This document shows, piece by piece, positions 33,997 through 45,702 of a stretch of DNA of 64,000 nt. The translations under genes were made by a program, and so were the position numbers. A model generated the notes under the pieces. The model was not told the DNA's origin and did no database searches. It was given only the letters and a program-made list of their open reading frames with translations. Positions within the stretch are counted from its first letter, which is position 1. Each line of letters starts with the position of its first letter. Source of the stretch: Thozetella sp. PMI_491 (lineage: Eukaryota; Ascomycota; Sordariomycetes; Chaetosphaeriales; Chaetosphaeriaceae); NCBI GenBank assembly GCA_021432635.1, contig MU270029.1, forward strand, positions 558,001-622,000, written 5' to 3'.

Positions 33997-36982
33997 CTAC
34001 CTGGCCTGCCCGATCGTCCCCTTCCTCTCGCGCTCCCGCCTCGTCGCGCCCGTGACACGTCCCCACTCCTCCCATTCCCGGCTGACCTCCATCAGCACAC
34101 CGCCCATAACCTGGGCGCTGGCCATGAGGCCGTGGCCCTCGCCCTCCAGGACACGGACCTCGCAGCGCCGCATCGTCTTGCCAAGCCACCGGACGTTCTC
34201 GACGGGGACGCGTGTGTCGCGCGAGCCGTGGTGGATGATGACGGGCCGCGTGATGTCTACATAACGGAACCCGATCGTGTGCCTCCGCTCCAAACAGACG
34301 AGCAGGTCGACGGCGGGGTTGGCGCCCGTAGTGGCGAGCTGCCAGATCGCGTGCGTGAGGCGCTCGTCATAAGTCTCCTGGCGCTCCCGGTCGGCTATGG
34401 CCGAGTCCGCAAGGGCGGAGGCGGCCGAGAGGATGGCATCATTATCTGAGTGCCTCCGTCCCGCCTGCGACGAGTTGGACCGGTGATGTCTGTGGCCCGG
34501 CTGCGCTCCGATGCCGGCAGGCGTCTTGGTCCCCGTTGGCCGGATGCGGTCCATATTCTCTGTCGCGTTCATCTTGAGATCGCCCGGCGAGAGCGAGGGC
34601 ATGTCGCTATGTGTATGGGCAAGGTTTTCCTTGTTGTCCACAGGTACGGGACTCGGGGCCTTCGCTCCGTCCTTGCCCTGGTTGCTCTTTCTATCCCTCC
34701 GGCTCCGCTTCTGCTTGGGCAATGAGCTCGTGATGCTGGAGCTCGTGGCCGTCATGAAGCTGCTGTTGGCAGCCTTCAGGAGTGGCGTAGGGAGCGCCCG
34801 CAATATCCTCTGGCTGGTGGGAATAGCATTGGTTGGCGGCAGAGGTGTCTGCGCGCTAGCTCCAAATACAGACATCTGCGAGGGAGGGATCCACGGAGCG
34901 AGCAGATGTATCCGGCCTCGGATGTGCTGCGGCATGCGAAGCGCTGTCGCGAGAGCGTAGATTGCCCCAGCTGAGTGGGCAATGATGGAGAACTTTGTGA
35001 TCTTGAGAGACTGGCAGATCGCATACACGTCGTCTAAGAACTGTCAGCATCAGAAGCTAGAAATTCGAGTGGAAGCTCAACTTACCGGGCCATCCCAACG
35101 GGGTTGCTGTGCCGTCCGCATACGACTCGCTGTCACCCACGCCCGGCCGGTCCGGGGTAATTAGGCGCAACTTGAGCGTCAACGCTAGCTCGTCGTAGAA
35201 TGCCGTGATGTACCTGGTAAGTCCCATGCCCACGCAGCAGAACACGGCGCTGCCGCTAGGGTCACCGACCTCGCTGAAGCTGATGACGCGGCCGGTCTGT
35301 GGGTGCCGGATCTTCTGGCTGAGTCGCGGGCTGCAGAGGTAGCTCTCCACCGCGTCGTCGATGCTGTCGGCGCTCTGCGGGCGCTCGTATGCGATATGTG
35401 GCTGGTCGGTCTGCGAGTTGCGGCGGGAGGCACCGTGGTCCGACATGCGATCTGGGTTGGGGCTGTGCGCGCCCGACAGTCGCTTCAGCTTGCTGCCACT
35501 GCGCTTGATCCGGTCGCCCATGCCGCCGCCGCCCTCGCTGTGGTAGCCGCTGTGGTAGCCGCTCTCCGACACCTGCCGGGCCGGCCGCCGCCTGCCTAGG
35601 CCCTCGGTGCTCGAGTCGCGTTCCCGCCGGCGGCCCTGTGCGACCGCAGGGGAGGGTGCTCCGTCGTCAAGGTCGTTGTTGGTAATCATGACGGTGGTCG
35701 TCGTGAGGTTGTACACGTCCGGCGCGGGTTTGCTGAACGATGCACTCTTGGCCCTCTGCGGCACGCTGACTGAAAGCTTGTGCTCGGCTTGGCCGTCCTG
35801 CTTCGATGTCTGGTGGCGGCGTCTGGCCGAATCGCGCTGGCGCGGCTCGCTTGGATTTTCGTCGGCCTCCTTAATCGGGTTTTCGCTCTCCTTGCGGGCG
35901 TGGCGAGACGAACGGGCCGAGGACCGCTTCGCGTTGGTGCCCGTTTTGCGCAGCGATGAATCCCGGAGTGGGACGCGGGGGCTATGGCCGTTGGGAGAAG
36001 CGTCGTGGCCTGCCGAGTCGGCGCTGGGCTCTTCGTTGATAGTTGTCTCAGCTAGGAAGGGGTCTGGACGCAGGGTCATGCTACCGCTGCCAGAAGAAAG
36101 TCCAGTGGAGGAGCCACCCACGGCGCCGATGCTGGCGCGCTTCTTATCTTCGTTATCCCTCAGCCTCTCCTTGCTGCTCATATACATCAAACCTCTCTGG
36201 CTCCGGCCCGTCTTCTTGCCCCAGCTGTCGAGGGATTTTTGCCTCTTGAGCTTCTTGTCCTCGCCGGGAGATGCCGCGACGCCACGCTCAATGCTCACGT
36301 TGCCGATGCTCTCTGCAACCGACACGGCGGAGCCCCGGCTTGACGGCCGCGAGACGTTAACGGCGCTGTTGCTGCCCCTGGAGAGCAGGCTCTTCAGACC
36401 GCTGGAGTCGTTGCGGCTGGGCGACTTGGGCGCGGTGAGGGCCGAGAACCCGCTCGGAGGTTTGGCGGTGCGGATCACTGGGGCGCTCGCGGCGAGCTCG
36501 TCGAGGGCAGTCTCTTCCCGGAGCTTGGCGAGCGACGGCTGGTTGAAGGCGCCGTAGTCGACACCGAAGGATCCGCCGGTGGGGGAGCTGGGGACTGACT
36601 GGTTCTGAGGGCTACGGCTGCCTGCGCGGTCGAAGCTCTCGAACTCGGGGTTGGAGATGACGGCTAGGGAGGTGATCAGGGAGGATATGATCTCGGGGGA
36701 AGCTGGCGGTATCGGGGCAGCCCTGTCTCGCTCTCGTTCCCTCTCCCTCTCGCGCGACTTGGATCGCTCGCTGTTTAGGAATCGGCTGATGTGACGATAC
36801 TGGTCCCGCTCGGCACGGTCCCGGAAGACGTCGTAGTCCCTGTCCCGCGTCACGTCGGCTGGGTTGTTGGATCTTCTCGACGGTGCCGGAGGAAGGTCTC
36901 GGTCGCGCTCGCGGTCTCGATCTCGGTTCTTCCGATAGGGTTGGGGGGCCCCGCTGGTGGTGGAGGAGTGCGATCGATCCAT
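33997..36982 (-). CDS. Large alpha/beta hydrolase with long disordered N-terminus
   Basis: Exons 36982-35086 and 35033-33997 encode 977 residues; the 52-nt intron splits the aspartate in GWPDDVYAI. Residues 1-550 are low-complexity and charged, with Arg/Asp/Glu repeats (RDRDRERDRD, SRERERERERDR) and many Ser/Pro phospho-site-like stretches. The hydrolase begins near residue 550: RVISFSEVGDPSGSAVFCCVG, then LRLITPDRPGVGDSE (family Asp-Arg-Pro-Gly turn), the nucleophile elbow AHSAGA (Ser653), a 200-residue polar insertion, HGSRDTRVP (acid) and EGEGHGLM (histidine). All three catalytic residues are therefore visible. Substrate unknown; fungal proteins of this layout are annotated only as alpha/beta-fold hydrolases. 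The charged N-terminus suggests regulation or scaffolding. An A/T-rich TATATAAAAA-like element lies about 45 bp upstream of the ATG. Confidence 0.88.
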
Positions 36983-39900
36983 CTCGGCGGAGGCGTCGGC
37001 GCGGCGCTGGCCCCGTCGGGTACGTATATAAAAAGCCGCGTAGAAAGACTGGGTCAGATTACTCCTTCTAGCGCCCTACAGCTGAGCCGGTCGCGGGGGG
37101 GAGTTGGGCGTCCGGCTAATTCGCTTTGTTCGTGTCGTAGGTGGCAGGGCCGGCGCTGCAGGAGGTGCGTATCGGGTCAATCCGCGACTCAGGGCGCTTG
37201 ATTAGGAAGGCTCGATCGGAACAAGCTCAGCAGCTAATCGTCCCAGATTGGATTTGACAGGCAACAGTCGCGACGGTCGCGAGAGAAGCATGCACGGTGC
37301 CTTTCCTCTTTCAAACAGCGGACTGCATATCAGAGGTTTCAGAGGATGCACAGAAGTTGGGACGAAGCAAATCGACGGCGTGGAGATGCCGGCATGCGCC
37401 GCAGCACTGGAAAGAGCCCAAGAGTCCCAAAGGTTACAGCTGCGGTGGGGAATCAAATCCAGACGCGAGGATCAGAGGCTTGACATTGCCGGGCTTTCCA
37501 CACTGACAGGGCGAAGGGGGTAGGGTGACTGTGCGCAACCCGGGGGTTGTGGTCCGAACGTTGACTTCGGCTCGTATGTAGAACGGGGGGGAGGGAGGCT
37601 AGAAACTTTGCTGTCGCTATGATCGCTTTTTTACCCCCTGTCTCTGTTAGTTCGCCTGTCGAGGGCCCAGGGCCGTATCAGAACATGAAAAAAGACGCGG
37701 GGCTGCCCAAGTGTGACCCCTTTTCCTGCGAGCTCAGTCGGCCGCTGTGGACCGCAGTAGTGGAATTGGCCAATTCCACAGCTGGGCGAGAGGGAGCGCC
37801 CAATCGGCAGCCGGACTGGCGTGCTGTGGTCGTCCTATCCGCTCCCAATCACGAGTGCAGCGAGCTCTCATGCAGCTTCCCCCTGGACCCCCATATCGGC
37901 GGCCAGTGACGGGGCCGCCCCCTCGCTCCTTGGCCCCTCATCCTCAGGTGTTTCCCCCCAAGCAAAGCGCAGGGGTTGAAGGGGAAAAAAAAGAAACGCG
38001 GTCACTCACCTGCGTCTTGCTCTGGCTACGCACCCGGAAACCCGTGCGCTCGGGTTCGGCTGAATGGCAGCGGGCTATCTAACACCGGACGTCGGAGTGT
38101 GCTGGGATAGCTACCGGGGAATTGCAGCCTCGATGAGTTGAGGTGAAGTCGTATGATCGGCCGGTCGTCTCGGGTCTCGGATCAGGCCCGCGAAGCACAG
38201 GTCAAGTCTCGTGCCTATGTCGCGCGGAGAATGGCGGATGGCCTTCTAGAACGAACGCGGGAAGCTTGGGCGGGCGGGGCTTTGCTTTATGGATGTCGCT
38301 CCCCGTTTCCCGGGTTCTGCTTGGAATGATGTCTGGGTCGTCCCGGCGGATGAAGTGGCGGATGGATGCAGGTCCGATGCTGTCGCAATGCTGGTGTTAG
38401 AGACGGCTGGCTGCGTCCGTGAACGAGACTTGGGTAGTGCCTCCTTGGGGGGAAGAGAAGAGGAGGGAAATATCGGCAGGATTCCAATTATCGCGGGAAG
38501 TAGTGAAATGAGATAGGAGCAGGAGGCGCACCTCGGTTGTTTTTTTCTCAGCACCTTCCCGTGTCTCGGGCAGCGATGACGGACCACGGCGCAATTGCAA
38601 ATGGCTGTCTGGCGTTTCTTCGATCGACTTGCGTCGCGCGGTCACCACTGGGCAGCAAAGCGCAGACCTCTGTCTGGTTTGCTGGATGCGCTTCGCGTGG
38701 CCCAACGAGGATGCCGTGTCGCTCGGAGCTTTGAGGTCACCCGCGCACTAAGACGGCGAATGGCGATGTCTCAGCTAGTCGACTTAGGCCTGAGCGAACG
38801 GCACGAGTCTCAATTCCCACGGTTGAGATGCACCAGCCTGCAGCAGTGTGCGTCTGTCGTGGCAGCCTGCAGATGGGGGAGCGTGCAAAAGGACGTGCTG
38901 TAGGCGCTCTCGGGTTTGGTAGCGAGGCTGTCAGTCAGCGCAGCGCTCGGCAGCAAGAGGGCAGGGAAAGCAATGTCGTGAGAAACGCGGGGGCGGCAGG
39001 GCGACGGGGACGGAGACTGCGATAACACAAAGGGACCCAAGAGGTTGCTTTTCTTGCCGCGTCGCACTGAGGGATCGTCGGAATCGTCCAGGAGAAGGCA
39101 CCGCACCCGGGGATCTCATTCTCTCGCGCCCCGGCTTTCCATCGCTCTCATGGCCCTGGTATTAAAAACGTCCAATATTGGGTGCCCGTGCCCTCTACAG
39201 GCAATCTCTAACAGGCCGCCATAGTGTCCAGCTGCTGAGCCGGTTAAGGGCACGGATCGCCGGAGATTATCGCCGTCCAGGGTTCCCCCAAAAGCACCCC
39301 ATCTCGCGAGTCACCGTCGTGGTGGATGCCACGGTGCTTGATTGCGCACTCCGGAGGGCCTGCGTGCTACAGTATCATAATGCTACGTGCGACGGCGAAG
39401 AAAAAAGCATAAAGAGCATAACAATGCCGCTAATAGCTGCCGTAACGAGTGCTGCTGGTCGCTTGTCCCTCGCGTCTTCCTCCCGCCAAGCGGGACACGG
39501 TCGACCCTGGCCTAGGGAGGCCCCCGGTGCGCTAGTCCGAGGTCAGCCAGCCCAGTCATCGAGCCTGTCGCCCCACAGCGGTCTCGGCCGCATGACAAAA
39601 GCTTCAACGAACAAACGCCAGAGGAGCGAACCCTAGGGCAGCTGTTCGTGCTTGCTTCTGCCGCCGTCTGGAGATGTCTCTCTCACGACATGAACTGTCC
39701 AGCCACGGCGCTGCCACCCGGCCGTCTTACAGACCATCCGGCCATCTTACAGGGCCCCGGCCCGGTTGTAGGCCGTGGCCGATCGCCCATCGCAATTCTC
39801 CGTACCAAAGTTTTTCGCCCGAGACACTACCCGAGAGCGCCGCGTTTCGTATGAGTGAGCTGTGCTCATTGGTGCACTGCGAGTCCCGCAACGCCATCAA

Positions 39901-42262
39901 AGGAGCACGACTGCCGAGGAACATTTTGCACCTACCGCGGCTACCCATGGACAGCGCCAACTGACAATCCGCGAGCAGGCTAGACAGAGAAATATCCGAG
40001 AGCTGTCAGGTTGTGGGCCTCTTGTCGGCCAGGGTTCCTGGCTGATTGAGTGCCAGGACCACCTTCAGACGCGACTACCACGTAGAGTGTACGTACACTG
40101 CCGGGCCTGGATAAGATTTGCACTATGCGCTTACTCGTTACTGCGCCCGCATCTAGTCCGTCTTCGCGTTCCCTCGAATGTTCGCGTAGCGTACCTAACG
40201 GAGCGTCTAGAGTAGGATCGGATGACGGTCGCAAGGTAAGCAGATACGAAGTAGATGATGTGGGACGGTAAGCTCAGGCATATGATAGGTGGATCAGTTC
40301 TATCTCAGGATCTAGGTTTTAATATATTCTAAACTAGATCGGCAGTATAAATGCGTACGTAGTATCGTGTTTCAAACGAACAATAAGCTACTACCTATGT
40401 AATATCAGCGAAATCGCTCGCCAGCAATCCCTTACCAGCACAGGCGCGAGCATCAACGTCTGACCCACACGCTGCTACGGGACTGGCATTGAGCGGATAT
40501 TCGCCCAGCGACCTAAGGTTTTAACTGAAGAATTTTGTGCATACTTCACTGAGGTGGAGCACGTCTGCGATCTCACGAACGCAGGCGGCTTAACAGATCT
40601 ACATGCCAGATCACAGGTACTGGTGAATACACGGGTATATGAAGTAGAGCAACACATTTCAAAATGTATCAAGTAGCTTCAGGGAATTGGGGTAATAAGC
40701 AACCTTCTCTGAATATCTAAGGTAGACGTCTGACTCCGCTATGATACTCGGATAGCAACCTCTCAAACTCTACGACCTATGGGCCAATAGCGAAACAATC
40801 ACTTAGACAACAGCGGTCCAACAGCGGTAATTGTAGATTCGTCTATCTCTCTTTGTAAAATGGCAAGAACTGATCAACCATGATTCCTGTGTCAAGAGGC
40901 CATATAAGATCGTTAATTGGTTTGAACCTGAGAATAACCCCCTTCAGCTCGTGTAGTACCTTACCAGGCATGGCGAAGTCTTCTCATTCAACTTTCCGTA
41001 GTGAGAATCGGCAAATAGACTAGCTGCATAGTTTCTTCTATTTTGCGGCCGTAGAATTGCGGCAAACCGACCCGATTGCAACAAGATCATATCTTTAGGA
41101 TGCACGCTGTTTACGTGAAACCGGGCCGAACTGATGAATGATGATGGGCGACCTGCTCGGCCCATTTTCTAAGACAAATATGCAGGCGAGTTGGTCGATT
41201 GTTATTGCTGGTATAACGGCGTTAGCGGGCTCTTAGGTTTTAGTCATGTCTCCGCGAAACTCGCAATCATAGTCCCGTGGCTTGCAGAATCTCGGGGCAA
41301 ATTCAGCCTGTTTGAGACAGATCCCAGTGCGAAGGTTGGACAGTTTCTCTCCCGCCACAAACAGGCTTTCAGTATTTGTTTCCGTTGGCAGTAGATTGTC
41401 ATCTGAGGCAGCGTCTCTTTAAGTTAAACATATGACTTTTGGGCTGCCGATTCTGGGCACCACCGGCTTACCTTATCTAGAATGCCTCTAACCTGGTCTA
41501 GAAGACGCCGCTTCTCGATATCGTGGTCATTCGGGCTGCCCATTCCTCCAATAGCTACAGCCAACGGAGCTTTCGTCTAACTGGCGGTACCCCCCTCTAG
41601 CAGCCGTGCATCTAGTGGTAGAAAACGTTAAGATAGACATCGCCGAATTTTGTGAGGAGCCATCTGCTTGGGAAATCTAACCCTTATATAGTGGCAGCTA
41701 TTTAGATAATGCCTGTCAAATGCCCTGCCGCTGCTAGTAGATGGAGTGTGGTGCCTGTAACAAAAATGCGCAAGCCAGCACGGGCACTAGAACAAGGTAG
41801 CGCCGGCATATCACAGCAGAGAGCCTGTCAAGTCGCTCGATCGCAGTAGCTTGATGGGGCAAGATCAAAGCAAACTACGAGTCAAGGCCAAAAGGCGGCC
41901 CAATAATGCAGCTGGCCAGGCCCAGTGCGCCTTGGCCGAAACCACTTTTAGTGTGGCTCTGCCTTACTACGAGGGAGCGCATAATACGCAACACGCGTAT
42001 TGGCACTGACCCGATTGGTCAAGTCGATTGAATACGACAACCACCTCGCATAGCAAGATAGCAATTCGTATGGGATCGAGAATAGAGGGCTCCGGGCCCC
42101 CACACCGGCAGAGAAAGTAAATATATACGCATATCTACTCCTATAACGCGTTTTCTCGTCATGTCTGCTCATAGAGTGCATCAGCCTGAACCGAGTCCTG
42201 CCACTTAGCAGTCCAGGAAGTCTCCACGCACAACATCCCTGGCAACACCGACAACAGGAACG
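36983..42262. other. 5.3-kb gene-free tract
   Basis: No frame with a recognisable domain on either strand. 37.0-40.0 kb is GC-rich and includes the hydrolase promoter, a 20-bp perfect palindrome (37760-37779) and a 15-bp direct repeat CCGGCCRTCTTACAG (39718-39732 and 39738-39752). 40.2-42.2 kb is more A/T-rich with many stops; short protein-like stretches (for example about 40520-40670 on +, and 41150-41400 on -) could be remnants of decayed genes but match nothing I recognise. A 14-bp palindrome AGTGTACGTACACT is at 40086-40099. Confidence 0.5.
37760..37779. repeat. 20-bp perfect palindrome
   Basis: GTGGAATT-GGCC-AATTCCAC reads identically on both strands, about 780 bp upstream of the alpha/beta hydrolase ATG. 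It could be a dimeric-factor site; it has no loop, so it is not a transcription terminator hairpin of the usual form. Confidence 0.85.
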
Positions 42263-45200
42263 ATGACAGATGCAGACGGGTTCCGGCCACCGTCAGAGGT
42301 GCTGCCTTCCTATCAGATGGCAATTGCCGAGGGATTGGAGTCCAAGGGAGCCACCACTAGAGGTAAGCGGGATTCTGGACAACTCCTATGCTTCGAGGCA
42401 AACTGACAAATAGCGCGCAGATGACGGCCGTGTCGATGTGAACCTAGACTCTAGGCTCGTGAAGACGCTTGCTAGGTTTGTGCCTGACTGGAAAGTCCAT
42501 CCTGAACCCAGAGAGGATGAGGCACCTCCATATACCGAATCCGACCCAGCACAGCAGGCTAGCAGCGCGCATGCTTCTACCTCGCATAGCGTACCATCCT
42601 GGGGTATGCGCCTCAATGTTGTCATCCAGGTAGTGGGCAGCCGTGGAGATGTACAGCCCTTCATTGCGCTAGGAAATGAACTCCAGACACATGGGCACAG
42701 AGTGCGCCTAGCGACACACGACGTCTTCGCCGACTTTGTCCGCTCGTCCGGCCTCGAGTTCTTCCCGGTTGGCGGTGACCCCGCCGAGCTCATGGCGTAC
42801 ATGGTGAAGAACCCGGGTCTGATCCCGAGCGTCAAGTCACTGCGGGCCGGAGACATCCAGAAGAAACGGCGGATGGTGGCCGACATGCTGAAAGGCTTCT
42901 GGGCCTCGTGCATCGACGCCGACCCGCTCACCGAGACACCGTTCGTGGCCGACGCCATCATCGCGAATCCGCCCAGCTTTGCCCACATACACTGCGCACA
43001 GGCTCTGGGGGTGCCGCTCCACCTCATGTTCACTATGCCGTGGTCGAGCACGCGCATGTTTTCCCATCCACTAGCGAACGTCGATATCAAGGGCAGCCTT
43101 ATCGAGAAGGAGACGGCGAACTATGTGAGCTACGGCGTGGTCGAGTGGATGACTTGGCAAGGGTTAGGGGCCGATCAGTGTGCAAACTATTCGCCTGGCA
43201 TATCACTGACCGTTTGACTAAGGCTAGGGGATGTGATTAACGAGTGGAGGGCCACGATCGACTTAGGGCCAGTGCCAATGACCGAGGGACCCCTGCTTGC
43301 CGAAACACTCAAGATTCCCTTCACATACTGCTGGTCTCCGGCTCTGGTGCCAAAGCCATTGGACTGGCCCAACTATATAGGTGAGAAGGCTGCCTCGTCT
43401 CCTCTCTACCAGAAGCAGCGTTGACATACCTAGATGTTTGCGGCTTTTTCTTCCGAGATCCCCCAACGTATCAGCCACCTCACGACCTTGCCGAATTCTT
43501 ACGGGCGGGCTCCGAACCCATTTATATCGGCTTTGGCAGCATCGTGATAGAGGATCCGAAGGCGTTGACCGAGACAATACTTGGGGCTGTACGCGAGACA
43601 GGGGTGCGTGCCATAGTATCTCGGGGCTGGAGCAACCTGGGTGGCGAGGGCTTTGAAGACGATAATGTGTTCTACCTCGGCGACTGTCCGCATGAGTGGC
43701 TCTTCCGCCACGTCAAGGCTGTCATTCACCACGGCGGCGCGGGGACAACCGCGTGCGGGCTTTTGAACGGGCGCCCGACTACTATTGTGCCATTCTTTGG
43801 CGAGTATGGAGTTCTTCTTGCACTATTATAATGCCTTGAAATTGCTAACGAAGACACAGCCAACCGTTTTGGGGTGAGATGGTTGCGGCCCGCGGAGCAG
43901 GGCCGAAGCCGATACCGCATAAAAGGCTGAACCGGGAGAACTTGGCTGAAGCGATCCGCTTCTGTCTTACTCCTGGGGCGTCCATTGCTGCTGAAGAAAT
44001 TGCTGCCAAAATGAGACAAGAGTCCGGGGTCAAGCAGGCTGTGGCTTCTTTCCACCGCAACCTCCCTAGAGACCTCCGATGTGACATTTTACCAGACCAA
44101 CCGGCTGCATGGCAGTACGCACGAAAGGCAGGGAAGAGCATGAAGATATCGAAACTAGCTGCGGACATCCTTGCCGAGCATTTAAAGGTAGACAGGAAGA
44201 AGCTTCACTCGTAGGAAACATCCACCCCTCTCACCGGTAACCGAATGCCTTGAACTGACACGCCGCACACTGCAATAGAATCCAAACTAAGCCAATAATA
44301 ATCGAGAACCGCCGTTGGGACCCTATCACAGGGACGACAGCGGCAGCGTTCGGAAACTGGAGCAGCGCTCTCACAGGTGCGGCCAACATAGTTGCCAAAC
44401 CAGTCCAGGTGTATCTCAACGCGAAAGGGCAAGAGCACGCCGAGACGAGAGAGAGAGCCCGAAGGCTGGAGGAATTACATAAATCTACACCGACATCATC
44501 AAGCACCCACCTCTCTGCGGCCGCCTCGATCAAGTCGTCACGGGCCAACTCTTCGGTAACACGGAAGGATAGTGGACGCGACTCGAACTTACAGGCAGCG
44601 CAGTCGCCCTTACCCTTATCCCCAGAGGATTTTGATGCCATAAAGAAGGGTCACGATGAGGCCAACAACAGGGGCTGCGGCAGCACCGCTCTCGCCATGG
44701 CGAAAGGCTCGGCGTCCGGGCTGGGCGACTTCTTCAAGTACTTCGGCAAGAGCTACATCGACATTCCAGTCGCTTTTGCCGATGGCCTCCACGCAGTGCC
44801 GAGGCTCTACGGAGAGGAACCCCGCGACTACGGCCGCGTGACGGACTGGAAGTCGGGCGCGGTCGTGGCCGGGAAGAGCTTTGTGGGAATGGGAGAGGGC
44901 ATGGCGGACTTGTTCGTCAAGCCGGTACAGGGCGCCAAGAGCGGCGGCGCCGTGGGAGCCGTCACGGGAGTAGGGAAGGGCTTCCTCAGTTTCTCAACCA
45001 AAGTCGCTTCAGGTACGTTCGCAGCGCAAGTCAAGATCAAGATACAGACCAACAGGTGCTGGAACTACTGAATCAGGCGCGCGACTGACTAGTGTATTTG
45101 CAGGGGCCATTGGGGTCGCGGCGTACCCTTTGCACGGCGCCTATCTGAGCATCCGGGACGCTGTCAAATCAGGGACGCGAGCGCACATCGCGGGGCGGAA

Positions 45201-45288
45201 GATGGTAGAGGGGGGGTACATCAGACGCCGGACTCACGATGCCGGGCTGGAGAAGAGGGTATTGGACGCCTTCGATGATCTGCGGTAG
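42263..45288 (+). CDS. GT28/UGT80-type (sterol-glucosyltransferase-like) glycosyltransferase with glycine-rich tail
   Basis: Seven exons (42263-42362, 42421-43162, 43223-43380, 43434-43803, 43860-44210, 44279-45012, 45104-45288) give 879 residues with all phases consistent; intron 2 uses an unusual GTTAGG donor and intron 5 GTAGGA. The GT28 N-terminal fold starts near residue 96 ([36 protein letters not shown]). The C-terminal nucleotide-sugar site has YIGFGSIVI and [20 protein letters not shown] (about 432-451), then DQPFWGEMV. This is the UGT80/Atg26 pattern that glucosylates sterols, but the GRAM/PH part of Atg26 is missing. After RRWDPITG comes an extra domain of about 300 residues ending in glycine-rich repeats ([30 protein letters not shown]). 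Acceptor is inferred. Confidence 0.88.
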
Positions 45289-45702
45289 ACGAGAGCTGGC
45301 CCGTGCTCTATTCTCTTGCCCTTGGTCTGGTTGGTGGTTGTTTGGTGGGTGGCAGGCGCGAGTGGCAGGGGTCTCGGGGCCATGACGTCAACGGTCCTGA
45401 CACACTGAGCAGTCGAGCTTACAGGCGCAAAAAAGGGATGCTGGCTATGGCACTTAATACTCTTCCAACTTCCTAGCCTTCTTCCACGTCACCGACGTAT
45501 CTACACCGAATAATCCAACAAGCACCCCCTCGGACAGAAATATGGTATACTGGTTGCCAGTGACCCCAACACTCTCCTATTAGAGGCACGAGACAATCTT
45601 GGCCGCTTCAACTCTGCCACTTACACGACGACTCCATTGCCTCCTCACAACCAAACACCAACATCTGCACCACGCGCGCGGCGAAACGCACCCAACGCCA
45701 CG
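45289..45702. other. Spacer between glycosyltransferase and desaturase-family gene
   Basis: 414 bp containing the 3' region of the upstream gene and the promoter of the next. Nothing specific called. Confidence 0.45.

Noticed and set aside
35607-36557. 316-codon + strand frame
   Set aside because: Antisense to the low-complexity N-terminus of the alpha/beta hydrolase; Ser/Leu/Arg-rich text without family.
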